A DNA stretch of 19,048 nt, from the NCBI GenBank assembly GCA_025362825.1, contig JANYFF010000148.1, forward strand, positions 1 to 19,048, written 5' to 3'. The notes below the pieces were generated by a model. The model was not told the DNA's origin. It saw only the letters and a program-made list of their open reading frames with translations, and did no database searches. Positions within the stretch are counted from its first letter, which is position 1. Each line of letters opens with the position of its first letter. This DNA is from Polaromonas sp. (lineage in GTDB: Bacteria > Pseudomonadota > Gammaproteobacteria > Burkholderiales > Burkholderiaceae_C). The position numbers were made by a program, and so were the translations under genes. This document shows, piece after piece, positions 1 through 7,145 of this stretch.

Positions 1-1256
1 ATGGCCAGCAGGTGGTCCAGCTCTTCCTTGTGCTTGATGCAGTTGCTGGCATGCCAGCGCTTGATGAGCCACATCACGCCTGCGACCACCAGCCCGAATG
101 CGGTGATGGCGCCAAAGGCCGAGAGGCCCATGCCGGTGGACAGGCTGTAGAAAGCGCCAAGGCTCAAAATGCAGGCCTGCTCGTTGAAGTTTTGTACGGC
201 GATTGAGCGACCGGCGCCCATCAGGTTGTGGCCGCGGTGCTGCAACAGCGCGTTCATGGGCACCACCAGGAAGCCGCCCAGCCCGCCCAGCAAGATGAGG
301 AAGGGCGCGGCCACCCAGACGTTGCTGATGAAATTCATGCCGATAACCAGCAGGCCCATGGCGATGCCCAGCGGCATCACGCTGGTGGCCTGGTCCAGCC
401 GCATACGCACAGATGCCAGCACTGCGCCCACAGCCGTGCCGATGGCGACCACGCCGACCAGAGACGAGGCCTGGGTTGTGCTGTAGCCCAGTGCTGCGGC
501 GCTCCAGGCCAGCACGATGTAACGCAGGTTGCCCGAAACGCCCCAGAACAGAGTGGTGGTGGACAGCGAAATCTGACCCAGCTTGTCGCGCCACAGGGCT
601 GAATTGCAGTTCCAGAAATCGGGCAGCAGTTCCAGCTTGTTGCGCGGCATGGGGCGCATTTCCACACCGGTACCGGGAATGCGCGTGTTGAACCAGGCGG
701 CGATGGCATAAAGAAATATCAGCACGGCAATGGCTGCCTCAGGCGCCGTGTCTATGCTGGTATCAAAAATCGGCAGGTCAATGGACAGCAGCATGGTGGA
801 GATATGGCGTCCCACCAGCTGGCCGCCCAGTAACACGCCGAGGATGATCGATGAAATGGTCAGGCCTTCAATCCAGCCATTGGCCTTGACCAGTTGCGAT
901 GAAGGCAGCAGCTCAGTCAGGATGCCGTACTTGGCGGGTGAATAAGCCGCGGCACCGAGGCCGACCACTGCGTAGGCAAGCAGCGGATGCAGACCGAACA
1001 GCATCATCAGGCAGCCGCAGACCTTGATGGCATTGCTGTAAAACATCACCTTGCCCTTGGGCTGGGCATCGGCAAACGCACCCACGTAGGGCGCCAGCAC
1101 CACATAAAAAAGCGCGAACATCGGCACCAGTGCAGCGGGCTGCCACTTGGGCGCACCGTCGCTTTTTAGCAGCTCTACGGCGGCTACAAATAGCGCGTTA
1201 TCAGCCAATGAGCTGAAAAACTGGGCCGCCATGATGGTGTAAAAACCGCGCTTCAT
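1..1256 (-). CDS. lplT: Lysophospholipid transporter LplT, MFS family (3' end outside window)
   Basis: The reading frame starts at ATG 1256 and is open to the window edge, about 418 codons, so only the last few residues are probably missing. The protein begins MKRGFYTIMAAQFFSSLADN and continues with hydrophobic helices separated by short charged loops, as in a 12-helix major facilitator carrier. The N-terminal motif with ADNA, the following VPMFALFYVVLAPYVGAFAD stretch and the conserved SPAKYGIL motif are typical of LplT. The family flips lysophospholipids across the inner membrane for re-acylation by Aas; this function is inferred from the family. The gene diverges from alr across about 200 bp, an arrangement I recall from other Burkholderiales. 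I see no strong Shine-Dalgarno sequence before the ATG. A short GCTA-CAAA-TAGC inverted repeat lies inside the gene at 1183-1194. Confidence 0.88.
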   Translation of the reverse strand, partial: MKRGFYTIMAAQFFSSLADNALFVAAVELLKSDGAPKWQPAALVPMFALFYVVLAPYVGAFADAQPKGKVMFYSNAIKVCGCLMMLFGLHPLLAYAVVGLGAAAYSPAKYGILTELLPSSQLVKANGWIEGLTISSIILGVLLGGQLVGRHISTMLLSIDLPIFDTSIDTAPEAAIAVLIFLYAIAAWFNTRIPGTGVEMRPMPRNKLELLPDFWNCNSALWRDKLGQISLSTTTLFWGVSGNLRYIVLAWSAAALGYSTTQASSLVGVVAIGTAVGAVLASVRMRLDQATSVMPLGIAMGLLVIGMNFISNVWVAAPFLILLGGLGGFLVVPMNALLQHRGHNLMGAGRSIAVQNFNEQACILSLGAFYSLSTGMGLSAFGAITAFGLVVAGVMWLIKRWHASNCIKHKEELDHLLA

Positions 1257-1454
1257 TAAACTGTGTCGATCACTTCATAAAAGGCAGCAGCGGTGCTGAT
1301 GCCACAAAATAAGGGTGAATGTCTCCGTACGATGCTGGTTTATAGCATGGGGGCAGGTGCCAGAATCCACAGTACCCTTTGGTAAAGCTGCCAGAAAGTC
1401 TGTTAGCAAATCCCCGTGTGGGTTGCAAATGCCCGTTCACACCGCCATAACGCC

Positions 1455-2552
1455 ATGCCACGTCCCATTCTTGCCACCATAAACACAGCCGCTCTGGCGC
1501 ACAACCTTGCACGCATGCGCAGTGCCGCGCCGGACGCCCGTATCTGGGCCATCGTCAAGGCCAATGCCTATGGCCACGGCATTGAACGCGCCTTTGAAGG
1601 CCTGCGCAGCGCCGATGGTTTTGCGCTGCTCGACCTGACCGAAGCGCAGCGCCTGCGCGCACTTGACTGGCGCGGTCCCATTTTGCTGCTGGAGGGCTGC
1701 TTTGACGCGCGCGACTTGGAGCTGTGCTCGCGGCTCAACCTGTGGCATGTGGTGCACTGCAACGAGCAGATAGACATGCTGGCGGCGCACAAAACGCAGG
1801 TGCCACACCGCGTGTTTTTGAAAATGAATTCTGGTATGAACCGTCTTGGATTCACACCCCAACGCTATCGGGCGGCGTGGACGCGCCTGATCGCTCTGCC
1901 ACAAGTCGAAGAGATTTCATTGATGACGCATTTCTCAGATGCCGATGGCCCCAAGGGCGTGGCCGCGCAGCTGGCGGCCTTTTACGCCGTCACGCACGAC
2001 CTGCCGGGCGAGCGCTCCTTCAGCAACAGCGCAGGTGCGCTGCGCCATGGCCACGAGCTGGCTGCGCGCTCTGACTGGATACGGCCCGGCATCGCCGTGT
2101 ATGGCAGCTCGCCCGATTTCCCCACGAAAAGTGCTGCGGACTGGGGCTTGCAGCCGGCGATGACACTGGCCTCAAAAATCATCGGCCTGCAAACCCTCCA
2201 GGCTGGCGACACGGTGGGCTATGGCTCCAGCTTCACGGCAGACGGTCCGCTGCGTATAGGCGTGGTCGCCTGCGGTTATGCCGACGGCTACCCGCGCCAC
2301 TGCACCACCGGCACACCGGTACTCGTGGGCGGCGTGCGCACCCGCATGGTCGGCCGTGTCAGCATGGACATGATCACCATTGACCTCACGCCGGTACCTG
2401 TTGCCGGCATGGGCAGCGAGGTAACGCTGTGGGGCCGTTCAACGGCAGGCACGGTGCTCGCAGTCGACGAGGTTGCTCGGGCTGGCGGCACGGTGGCGTA
2501 TGAGCTGATGTGTGCGCTGGCGCAGCGTGTGCCTGTGGTGGTGGAGACCTGA
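1455..2552 (+). CDS. alr: Alanine racemase
   Basis: PLP-dependent alanine racemase of 365 residues, a normal length. It supplies D-alanine for peptidoglycan in the cytoplasm. Visible signatures are the PLP lysine in AIVKANAYGHG (K35), the GMNRLG motif (R130), the catalytic tyrosine in CGYADGYPR (Y275) and the C-terminal MVGRVSMDM segment. I chose ATG 1455 because the protein then begins MPRPILATIN, as alanine racemases do. An in-frame GTG at 1416 would add 13 residues (VWVANARSHRHNA) that do not resemble the family. Neither start has a convincing Shine-Dalgarno sequence. The gene diverges from lplT and converges on the relE-like toxin gene, with no good intrinsic terminator in the 51 bp between. 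As one of the few plus-strand genes here, it marks the edge of the housekeeping block. Confidence 0.95.
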   Translation: MPRPILATINTAALAHNLARMRSAAPDARIWAIVKANAYGHGIERAFEGLRSADGFALLDLTEAQRLRALDWRGPILLLEGCFDARDLELCSRLNLWHVVHCNEQIDMLAAHKTQVPHRVFLKMNSGMNRLGFTPQRYRAAWTRLIALPQVEEISLMTHFSDADGPKGVAAQLAAFYAVTHDLPGERSFSNSAGALRHGHELAARSDWIRPGIAVYGSSPDFPTKSAADWGLQPAMTLASKIIGLQTLQAGDTVGYGSSFTADGPLRIGVVACGYADGYPRHCTTGTPVLVGGVRTRMVGRVSMDMITIDLTPVPVAGMGSEVTLWGRSTAGTVLAVDEVARAGGTVAYELMCALAQRVPVVVET

Positions 2553-2603
2553 TTTGCCATTGGCGCAGCTGCATTGAAGCTTCAGCCGGCAGGTAGTTAC
2601 TGG

Positions 2604-2873
2604 CTACCGATAAACCTCACGCCGATTACCGACCCGCAACACCCGCACCACGATGCGCTGATCCTGCAAATCGCATATGACGCGCCAATCACCAATTCGG
2701 TATTTCCAGTAGTTGCCCAGCTTGCTGCCAGCAAGTGCTTCGCCCAGCTCACGGGGGTTTTGCATGTTTGCCAGACGGTTGCGCAAGAATTCCAGAATAC
2801 GAATCTGAACCTGTTTGTCCAGCTTCTTTAAGTCCTTGACTGCGTCGGGATCAAATTCAACGACCCAGGCCAA
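2604..2873 (-). CDS. RelE/ParE-superfamily toxin
   Basis: Small basic protein of about 89 residues with the RelE fold signature: (M)AWVVEFDPDAVKDLKKLD at the N-terminus, KYRIGDWRVICDL at about residues 57-69 and a C-terminal RVLRVGNRREVYR. In RelE, the arginines of these segments and the terminal tyrosine (here R59, R64, R80 and Y88) support ribosome-dependent mRNA cleavage. I chose the TTG at 2873: it gives the canonical N-terminus and has GGAG seven bases upstream. An ATG at 2888 would add five residues before it. With the TTG start the gene overlaps the antitoxin gene by 17 nt, which is usual for translationally coupled toxin-antitoxin pairs. It converges on alr. Activity is inferred from the family. 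Confidence 0.85.
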   Translation of the reverse strand: MAWVVEFDPDAVKDLKKLDKQVQIRILEFLRNRLANMQNPRELGEALAGSKLGNYWKYRIGDWRVICDLQDQRIVVRVLRVGNRREVYR

Positions 2874-3069
2874 GCTGGCGCTCCACATCGTCCAGTGGAA
2901 TGGTCTTGCGATTCTTGCGGGCTCGTGATTCGGCCAGGTAGTAGTCCTCAAGGTCGTCTATGAACTCAAGGATGGCTTCTCGCGCGAGCGTGGTCTTGGT
3001 GCGGCCCGTTTCCTGTGCCAGGGCGTTGAGGCGTTGTTCTATCGGTTCAGGAAGTCGTATGGCAAGCAT
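2857..3069 (-). CDS. RelB/ribbon-helix-helix antitoxin
   Basis: Protein of 70 residues beginning MLAIRLPEPIEQRLNALA, the beta-strand and first helix of a ribbon-helix-helix (Arc/MetJ-type) DNA-binding domain. A second helix (TKTTLAREAILEFIDD) and a charged C-terminal tail rich in R, K, E and D follow; the tail is the part that wraps the toxin in RelB-type antitoxins. ATG 3069 is preceded by AAAGG five bases upstream. A longer frame from 3135 runs through the A+T-rich promoter and is not credible. The gene lies just upstream of, and overlaps, the RelE-like toxin gene. The pair is expected to repress itself through a palindrome in front of this gene. Confidence 0.85.
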   Translation of the reverse strand: MLAIRLPEPIEQRLNALAQETGRTKTTLAREAILEFIDDLEDYYLAESRARKNRKTIPLDDVERQLGLGR

Positions 3070-3082
3070 GAAAGCCTTTCGA

Positions 3083-3103
3083 TATACATGTATAGCAATT
3101 ATA
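3083..3103 (-). promoter_or_regulatory. Promoter and probable operator of the relB/relE-like operon
   Basis: On the minus strand a perfect TATAAT -10 hexamer lies at 3103-3098, followed immediately by the perfect 12-bp palindrome TATACATGTATA (3083-3094). The palindrome sits where it would cover the transcription start and lies 14 bp before the antitoxin ATG. I see no good -35 box. A palindrome between -10 and start codon is the expected place for a ribbon-helix-helix antitoxin to bind. The stretch is markedly more A+T-rich than its surroundings. Confidence 0.55.
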
Positions 3104-3147
3104 AACTTTCGTTTGATTCCGCTAACCTGGAGCACGCATTGGCATGG

Positions 3148-4050
3148 CTACTTACGCTTCCTCAACCCCAGCGCCATCACCGTCCCCACCACCACCAGCG
3201 CGCCGAGCACCTGTATCGGGGCAATCGACTGGCCGAGAATCAGCCAGGCCAGCACCAACGCGAAGACCGGTTCGACATTCATGATGGCTGAGTTACCTGC
3301 CACGCCAAGCTTGGGGAGCACGGTAAACATGATGGTGAAGGCGGTACCGTATAAAAAAGTCAGCGTCAGCAAACCGCCCCAGCCAGCGCTGGTTTGCGGC
3401 AGGTGAAAGCCGCCCTGGGTCGTCACCACCGACAGTGCAATCAGGCCGGTGATGACCATGGTGCTGGCTGTGCGCAGGCGGCCATCCACGTCCCCGGCTT
3501 CCTGCTGTGTTAACACCAACGCCAGTCCAAAAGTCGCCGCCGCCGCGAGTGCAAAGGCAACACCTGCGCCAATGCGCGTCCACTGGCCAGCCGCGCCCAG
3601 TCCTGACGCTGCACCGAGTACATCCAGCGCCAGCCCGAGGCCGACCAGTATGAAAGGCATGGCCAGCAGCATGGCGCGCTCGGGCCGGTGTTTGTAGATC
3701 AGGCGGTCCCACAGGGCCGTCCACAGCGGATAGGTGTTGAAGGCCAGCAGCGCCAGCACCACCGGCAGGCGAGCGACGGCAGAGTACAAACACAGGCTTT
3801 GCACGCCAATCAGCACACCAATGGCCGGCAACGCGCGCTTGTTGCGTGCTGTCAAGGTGCGCGGCGCGTTCTGCAAAAACACCAGACCGGTGACCACGAG
3901 GGCCGTCACCACGCTGCGAAAGGCCACCGCCGTAGCGACGTCGACGCCACTGTTGAAGGCGATACGCGCCGCCACATGGTTGGCGCCCATCATCAGCGCG
4001 ATCAGCAGCAGGGTTGCAAAGGCGGTGCCGCTCAGGGCGCGTTTAGCCAT
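3148..4050 (-). CDS. EamA/DMT-family transporter
   Basis: Integral membrane protein of 300 residues with two EamA repeats of about five helices each, the standard 10-helix drug/metabolite transporter layout. It opens with LLLIALMMGANHVAARIAF, typical of the first EamA helix, and ends with a short basic tail (LGLRKRK). The second repeat carries the conserved MNVEPVFALVLAWLILGQ segment (about residues 258-275). DMT members export or import small metabolites; the substrate cannot be read from sequence. The ATG at 4050 overlaps the stop codon of the upstream reductase gene by one base (TAATG), so the two are almost certainly translationally coupled. This suggests the transporter moves a substrate or product of that enzyme's pathway. 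It is the last gene of the long minus-strand run; the toxin-antitoxin promoter follows. Confidence 0.85.
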   Translation of the reverse strand: MAKRALSGTAFATLLLIALMMGANHVAARIAFNSGVDVATAVAFRSVVTALVVTGLVFLQNAPRTLTARNKRALPAIGVLIGVQSLCLYSAVARLPVVLALLAFNTYPLWTALWDRLIYKHRPERAMLLAMPFILVGLGLALDVLGAASGLGAAGQWTRIGAGVAFALAAAATFGLALVLTQQEAGDVDGRLRTASTMVITGLIALSVVTTQGGFHLPQTSAGWGGLLTLTFLYGTAFTIMFTVLPKLGVAGNSAIMNVEPVFALVLAWLILGQSIAPIQVLGALVVVGTVMALGLRKRK

Positions 4051-5024
4051 TAATACAATCCGCGTACGCGGGCATGCAGGCGACTCAGGCCTAGCAGCGC
4101 GTCGGTGCAGGGTGTGGGGGTTTGTGTCAGTTTGCCCAGCTCCCTGACGGCCGAGACCAGCGCATCCAGCTCGACCGCCCGGCCGGCTTCAACGTCCTGC
4201 AACATCGATGTCTTGAAGGCGCCAAGCTTGCGCGTGACGGCGTGGCGGTCCTCCGGTTGCTGGTCAATCACGATGCCCATGCGCGCACCGATTTCTTTGG
4301 CCTCCAGCATCACGTTTGATATAAAGCCGCGCACCAGGTCGTCGTCCAGGATCAGATCAGTCGTGGCGCCTGTCATGGCGCTGATCGGGTTGACGGTCAT
4401 GTTGCCCCACAGCTTGTACCAGATGTCGGTCTGGATTTGGCTGGAGACCGGTGCCTCGAAGCCGGCTTTTTCAAGGAGCGCTGCAAGTTGTTGCACCCGC
4501 GCCGTGGTGCCACCGGACGGCTCGCCAATGATCAGCTTGTTGCCGAAGTGGTGGTGCACCAGGCCGGGCGCATCGAGCGAGCAGCTGGCATGCACCACGC
4601 AGCCAATGATGTGCCGCGCAGGGATTGCTGCGGCCAGCGCGCCGTCCGGGTCGATGGAGCTGAGTTGCCGGTTCGCCAGCTGGCCGCCAAAGCCCTGCAG
4701 AAACCACCACGGCACGCCGTTCATCGCTGTCAGCACGATGGTGTCCGGCCCCAGCAGCGGGGCGATGTGGCGCGCCACCTCTGGCAGTGACGGCGCCTTG
4801 ACGGACAGCACCACCAGGTCCTGCACGCCGAGCGCCGCCGGTGAATCACCGCAAGTCACCGGTATGGCGCTGGTCTGCCCGTTCTGGTTGAGCCGCAAGT
4901 CGTGCTGCTGCAAGGCTGCCAGCGTCGCACCACGCGCCACCACGCTGAGCTCGCAACCCGCCCAGGCGAGCCGGCTACCTATCCAGCCGCCAATGGCGCC
5001 TGCGCCATAGATACATGCCTTCAT
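4050..5024 (-). CDS. 2-dehydropantoate 2-reductase family oxidoreductase (PanE/ApbA-like)
   Basis: Protein of 324 residues with an N-terminal Rossmann domain (GAGAIGG, residues 7-13) and a C-terminal helical ApbA_C domain. The family's catalytic landmarks are present: K76, K204 and N208/N212 in KLWGNMTVNPISAMTGA, and E285 in GRAVELDAL. Ketopantoate reductase uses NADPH to reduce 2-dehydropantoate to pantoate. Many paralogues with this fold act on other 2-keto acids, and the location in a catabolic cluster, next to receptor and transporter genes and away from other pantothenate genes, favours such a role. The MNGVPWWF segment (residues 101-108) is one I associate with these paralogues, from memory. 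ATG 5024 has only a weak purine stretch upstream. The stop codon overlaps the transporter ATG. Confidence 0.85.
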   Translation of the reverse strand: MKACIYGAGAIGGWIGSRLAWAGCELSVVARGATLAALQQHDLRLNQNGQTSAIPVTCGDSPAALGVQDLVVLSVKAPSLPEVARHIAPLLGPDTIVLTAMNGVPWWFLQGFGGQLANRQLSSIDPDGALAAAIPARHIIGCVVHASCSLDAPGLVHHHFGNKLIIGEPSGGTTARVQQLAALLEKAGFEAPVSSQIQTDIWYKLWGNMTVNPISAMTGATTDLILDDDLVRGFISNVMLEAKEIGARMGIVIDQQPEDRHAVTRKLGAFKTSMLQDVEAGRAVELDALVSAVRELGKLTQTPTPCTDALLGLSRLHARVRGLY

Positions 5025-5099
5025 TGAATCTTTTCGACTGCAAAAATGCAGATTTAGGAATAAAAAGTGCCACGGGCCACCGTAGAGCGTACGCCTACA

Positions 5100-5116
5100 G
5101 CTCCTGATTTAATAGC
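5100..5116. repeat. 17-nt GCT...TAGC element, intergenic copy
   Basis: GCTCCTGATTTAATAGC lies in the 112-bp gap between the reductase gene and the first Bug gene. Its length, and its GCT and TAGC ends, match the elements at 12550-12566 and 17368-17384, although the left end is imperfect (GCTC). It may be a member of a dispersed small repeat in this genome. Nothing else stands out in this gap. Confidence 0.35.
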
Positions 5117-5136
5117 AAGCCGGTTAACGGCAGCAT

Positions 5137-6129
5137 TTAGCCTTCCGGCGTGAATCCTACCGCCTTGACCAGCGGGCCCCACAAATCGGTGTCGGCCTTG
5201 AGCATGGCTGCCAGCTGGGCCGGTGAGGTGGGCAGCACTTCCAGCTGCGACACCGCCAGGCCGTCGATCACCTCGGGCGACGCCAGTGCGGTGCGGATGG
5301 CCGCGTTGAGCCGCTGCACAACGTCCTGCGGCGCTTTGGCGGGTAAAAAGAAGCCAAACCATTCGCTGAAAGCCATGTCTTTGAAGCCCTGCTCGATCAG
5401 CGTCGGCGTGCCGGGTGTGAACTTGTTGCGTTTGGCACCGCTCGTTGCCAGCAGCCGGCATTTGCCCGCAGCCACGTTCTGCGTGAACTCGCCGGTGGGC
5501 CCACACACCGCAGCAATCTGGCCGCCAATCATGTCCAGCACCGCGGGCTGCGTGCCGCGAAAAGCCACATGCCGCAAATCCACATTGGCTGCGCGGCCCA
5601 GCAGCGAGCCGATGAAGTGCGGCGACGAGCCGGCAGCTGGCGAGCCGAAGTTGGCTTGCGTCGGGTTGGCCCGGCACCAGGCGAGAAAGTCCGGCACGGT
5701 TTTCACGCTGGCCGGCACCAGGGGGCCAACCGCAAAGCCATAGTCAAACACCGCTGCAGCCGACACCGGCGTCAGGTCGGCCACCGGGTCATAGGGCAGC
5801 TTTTTGTAGGTGTGCGGGTAGATGCCCAGCATCGACATCGGCGTCAGCAGCACGGTCGCACCGTCGGGCGCGGCAGCCTTGACAAAACCCACTGCAATCT
5901 GGCCGCCTGCGCCGGTCTTGTTTTCGACCACAGCGCTTTTGGCGTAGCCAGGATGCAGCTTGTCAGCCACGCGGCGCGACACGATGTCGGCCGTACCGCC
6001 GGGTGCGAAGCCGGCAATGACTTTGGTGGTGTCAAGCGCCTGCGCCCAGGCCTGTTGGCCGATGCTGGCGAGCAGCGCTGCAGCGCCTGAAGACTGAATG
6101 AGCTTGCGGCGGGAAATCGACATGGACAT
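5137..6129 (-). CDS. Bug (TctC-family) tripartite tricarboxylate receptor, copy 1
   Basis: Periplasmic solute-binding protein of 330 residues. The N-terminus MSMSISRRKLIQSSGAA is a twin-arginine signal (SRRKLI), followed by a short hydrophobic stretch and an AWAQA cleavage site near residue 30. The Bug signatures are the GFAPGGTADIVSRR ligand-loop motif, VENKTGAGGQIAV, and NFGSPAAGSSPHF. The family binds small carboxylates; the ligand is unknown. I chose ATG 6129 because it has AGGAG eight bases upstream and places the Tat motif at the start; a longer frame from 6228 would bury the signal. No TctA/TctB membrane genes are visible, so this is an orphan receptor, as is common in this bacterial group. 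It is strikingly similar to the Bug at 7146-8132, and the two flank the aldolase-like gene. Confidence 0.93.
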   Translation of the reverse strand: MSMSISRRKLIQSSGAAALLASIGQQAWAQALDTTKVIAGFAPGGTADIVSRRVADKLHPGYAKSAVVENKTGAGGQIAVGFVKAAAPDGATVLLTPMSMLGIYPHTYKKLPYDPVADLTPVSAAAVFDYGFAVGPLVPASVKTVPDFLAWCRANPTQANFGSPAAGSSPHFIGSLLGRAANVDLRHVAFRGTQPAVLDMIGGQIAAVCGPTGEFTQNVAAGKCRLLATSGAKRNKFTPGTPTLIEQGFKDMAFSEWFGFFLPAKAPQDVVQRLNAAIRTALASPEVIDGLAVSQLEVLPTSPAQLAAMLKADTDLWGPLVKAVGFTPEG

Positions 6130-6236
6130 GTAAACAGCTCCTGGTGTTGAGATGAAAGGGCGGCGCGGGCGTGTATCCGGGCCGCAGCCGGCATCAAACC
6201 AATGGTAACGCCAGGCCTGCGCCGCCACCGCCGGAT

Positions 6237-7016
6237 CTATTGCTGGTAGCTGGCGTCCAGCCGAGTCACCTGGCGCGTTAGCGCATCGAACATATCCTGG
6301 CCGGCGCCGTGGCCGGGATCAAACTGCAGCGCATCGCGCGTGCAGCGCAGGGCGATCTCCTGTGGCACTTCAATCGCCTTGCCCATGCTGAAGGTGGCCA
6401 CCTGCACTTCGCAGGCGCGCTGCAGCGTCCACAAGATTGCGAACGTCTGCGGGATGGTTTGCCCCCAGGCCAGCAAGCCGTGGTTGCGCAGGATCACCGC
6501 CGGCTTGTTGTTCATGCTTTTCAGCAGGCGTGGGCCTTCATCGGCATGAATGGTGATGCCCTCGAAGTCATGGTAGGCCACCATGTCGGCCAGCTGGGCG
6601 GTGTAAAAGTTGGTCTGCTGCAGGCCACCCTGCAAGCATGCCACCGCCACGCCGGCTGTGGTGTGGGTGTGCATGATGCAGTGCGCATCGGGCACGCCAT
6701 CATGAATGGCGGCATGCACCGTGAAGCCCGCCGGATTGACCGGATAGGTCGAGCCATCCAGCACCTTGCCCTGCAGGTTGATCTTGACCAGGTTGCTGGC
6801 CGTTACCTCGCTGTAATGCAGACCGAAAGGGTTAATGAGAAACTGTTTTTCACCGCCCGTCGCGCTGTCAGGCAGGCGCACCGTGATGTGGTTGTAAATC
6901 ATCTCGGTCCAGCCCAGCATGGCAAAAATTCGGTAGCAGGCAGCCAGCTCAACGCGGGCGGCCCGCTCGTCAGGATGCATGTCGGCGGATGGGGAAGGTT
7001 TCAACATGGCATTCAC
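6237..7016 (-). CDS. Class II aldolase/adducin family protein, adducin-like subgroup
   Basis: About 259 residues covering a single class II aldolase/adducin domain. Two metal-type histidines appear in MHTHTTAG (H116 and H118 from the GTG start) and a third in LRNHGLLAWG (H179). The motifs YNHITVRLP, FLINPFGLHYSEVTASNL and NPAGFTVHAAIHDGVPDA closely resemble, from memory, the head domain of animal adducins. The glutamate that serves as the catalytic acid/base in fuculose-phosphate aldolase (E73) falls, in my hand alignment, on a glycine (G97), so true aldolase chemistry is doubtful. Start choice: GTG 7016 has GGAG nine bases upstream; ATG 7007 is the alternative. The gene lies between two paralogous Bug receptors, suggesting that all three serve one substrate. 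Function is not known. Confidence 0.85.
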   Translation of the reverse strand: MNAMLKPSPSADMHPDERAARVELAACYRIFAMLGWTEMIYNHITVRLPDSATGGEKQFLINPFGLHYSEVTASNLVKINLQGKVLDGSTYPVNPAGFTVHAAIHDGVPDAHCIMHTHTTAGVAVACLQGGLQQTNFYTAQLADMVAYHDFEGITIHADEGPRLLKSMNNKPAVILRNHGLLAWGQTIPQTFAILWTLQRACEVQVATFSMGKAIEVPQEIALRCTRDALQFDPGHGAGQDMFDALTRQVTRLDASYQQ

Positions 7017-7066
7017 GGTGTTTAGCTCCAGCAATCAGTTAAACGTGGAAATAAGGAAGGGCCGCC

Positions 7067-7108
7067 AGCGCCGGGCCGCCCCAAGCAAGGCCAGCCCCCT
7101 CGGGGGGC
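7067..7108. repeat. GC-rich intergenic repeat with G/C hairpin
   Basis: The gap between the aldolase-like gene and the second Bug gene holds a very G+C-rich stretch ending in the hairpin GCCCCC-TCG-GGGGGC (7094-7108, six pairs, three-base loop). The text before it (GGCCGCCCCAAGCAAGGCC, 7072-7090) is of a kind I recall as a frequent intergenic repeat in Comamonadaceae. A second small hairpin, CACGG...CCGTG, follows at 7118-7135. Neither is followed by a T-run on the minus strand, so a standard intrinsic terminator is not supported; mRNA processing or stabilisation is possible. Confidence 0.5.
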
Positions 7109-7145
7109 AGGGCATTACACGGAGTGAAAACCGTGGGGGCCACAT

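Noticed and set aside
1423..1451. Possible alr promoter TTGCAA-17 bp-CATAAC
   Set aside because: The boxes match consensus only partly, and the implied start of transcription would fall at or after the chosen ATG.
1416..1454. GTG-started N-terminal extension of alr
   Set aside because: The 13 extra residues do not resemble alanine racemases and the GTG has no ribosome binding site.
2592..2608. GGTAG-N7-CTACC hairpin between alr and the toxin gene as a terminator
   Set aside because: It is short, overlaps the toxin stop codon and lacks a T-run in either direction.
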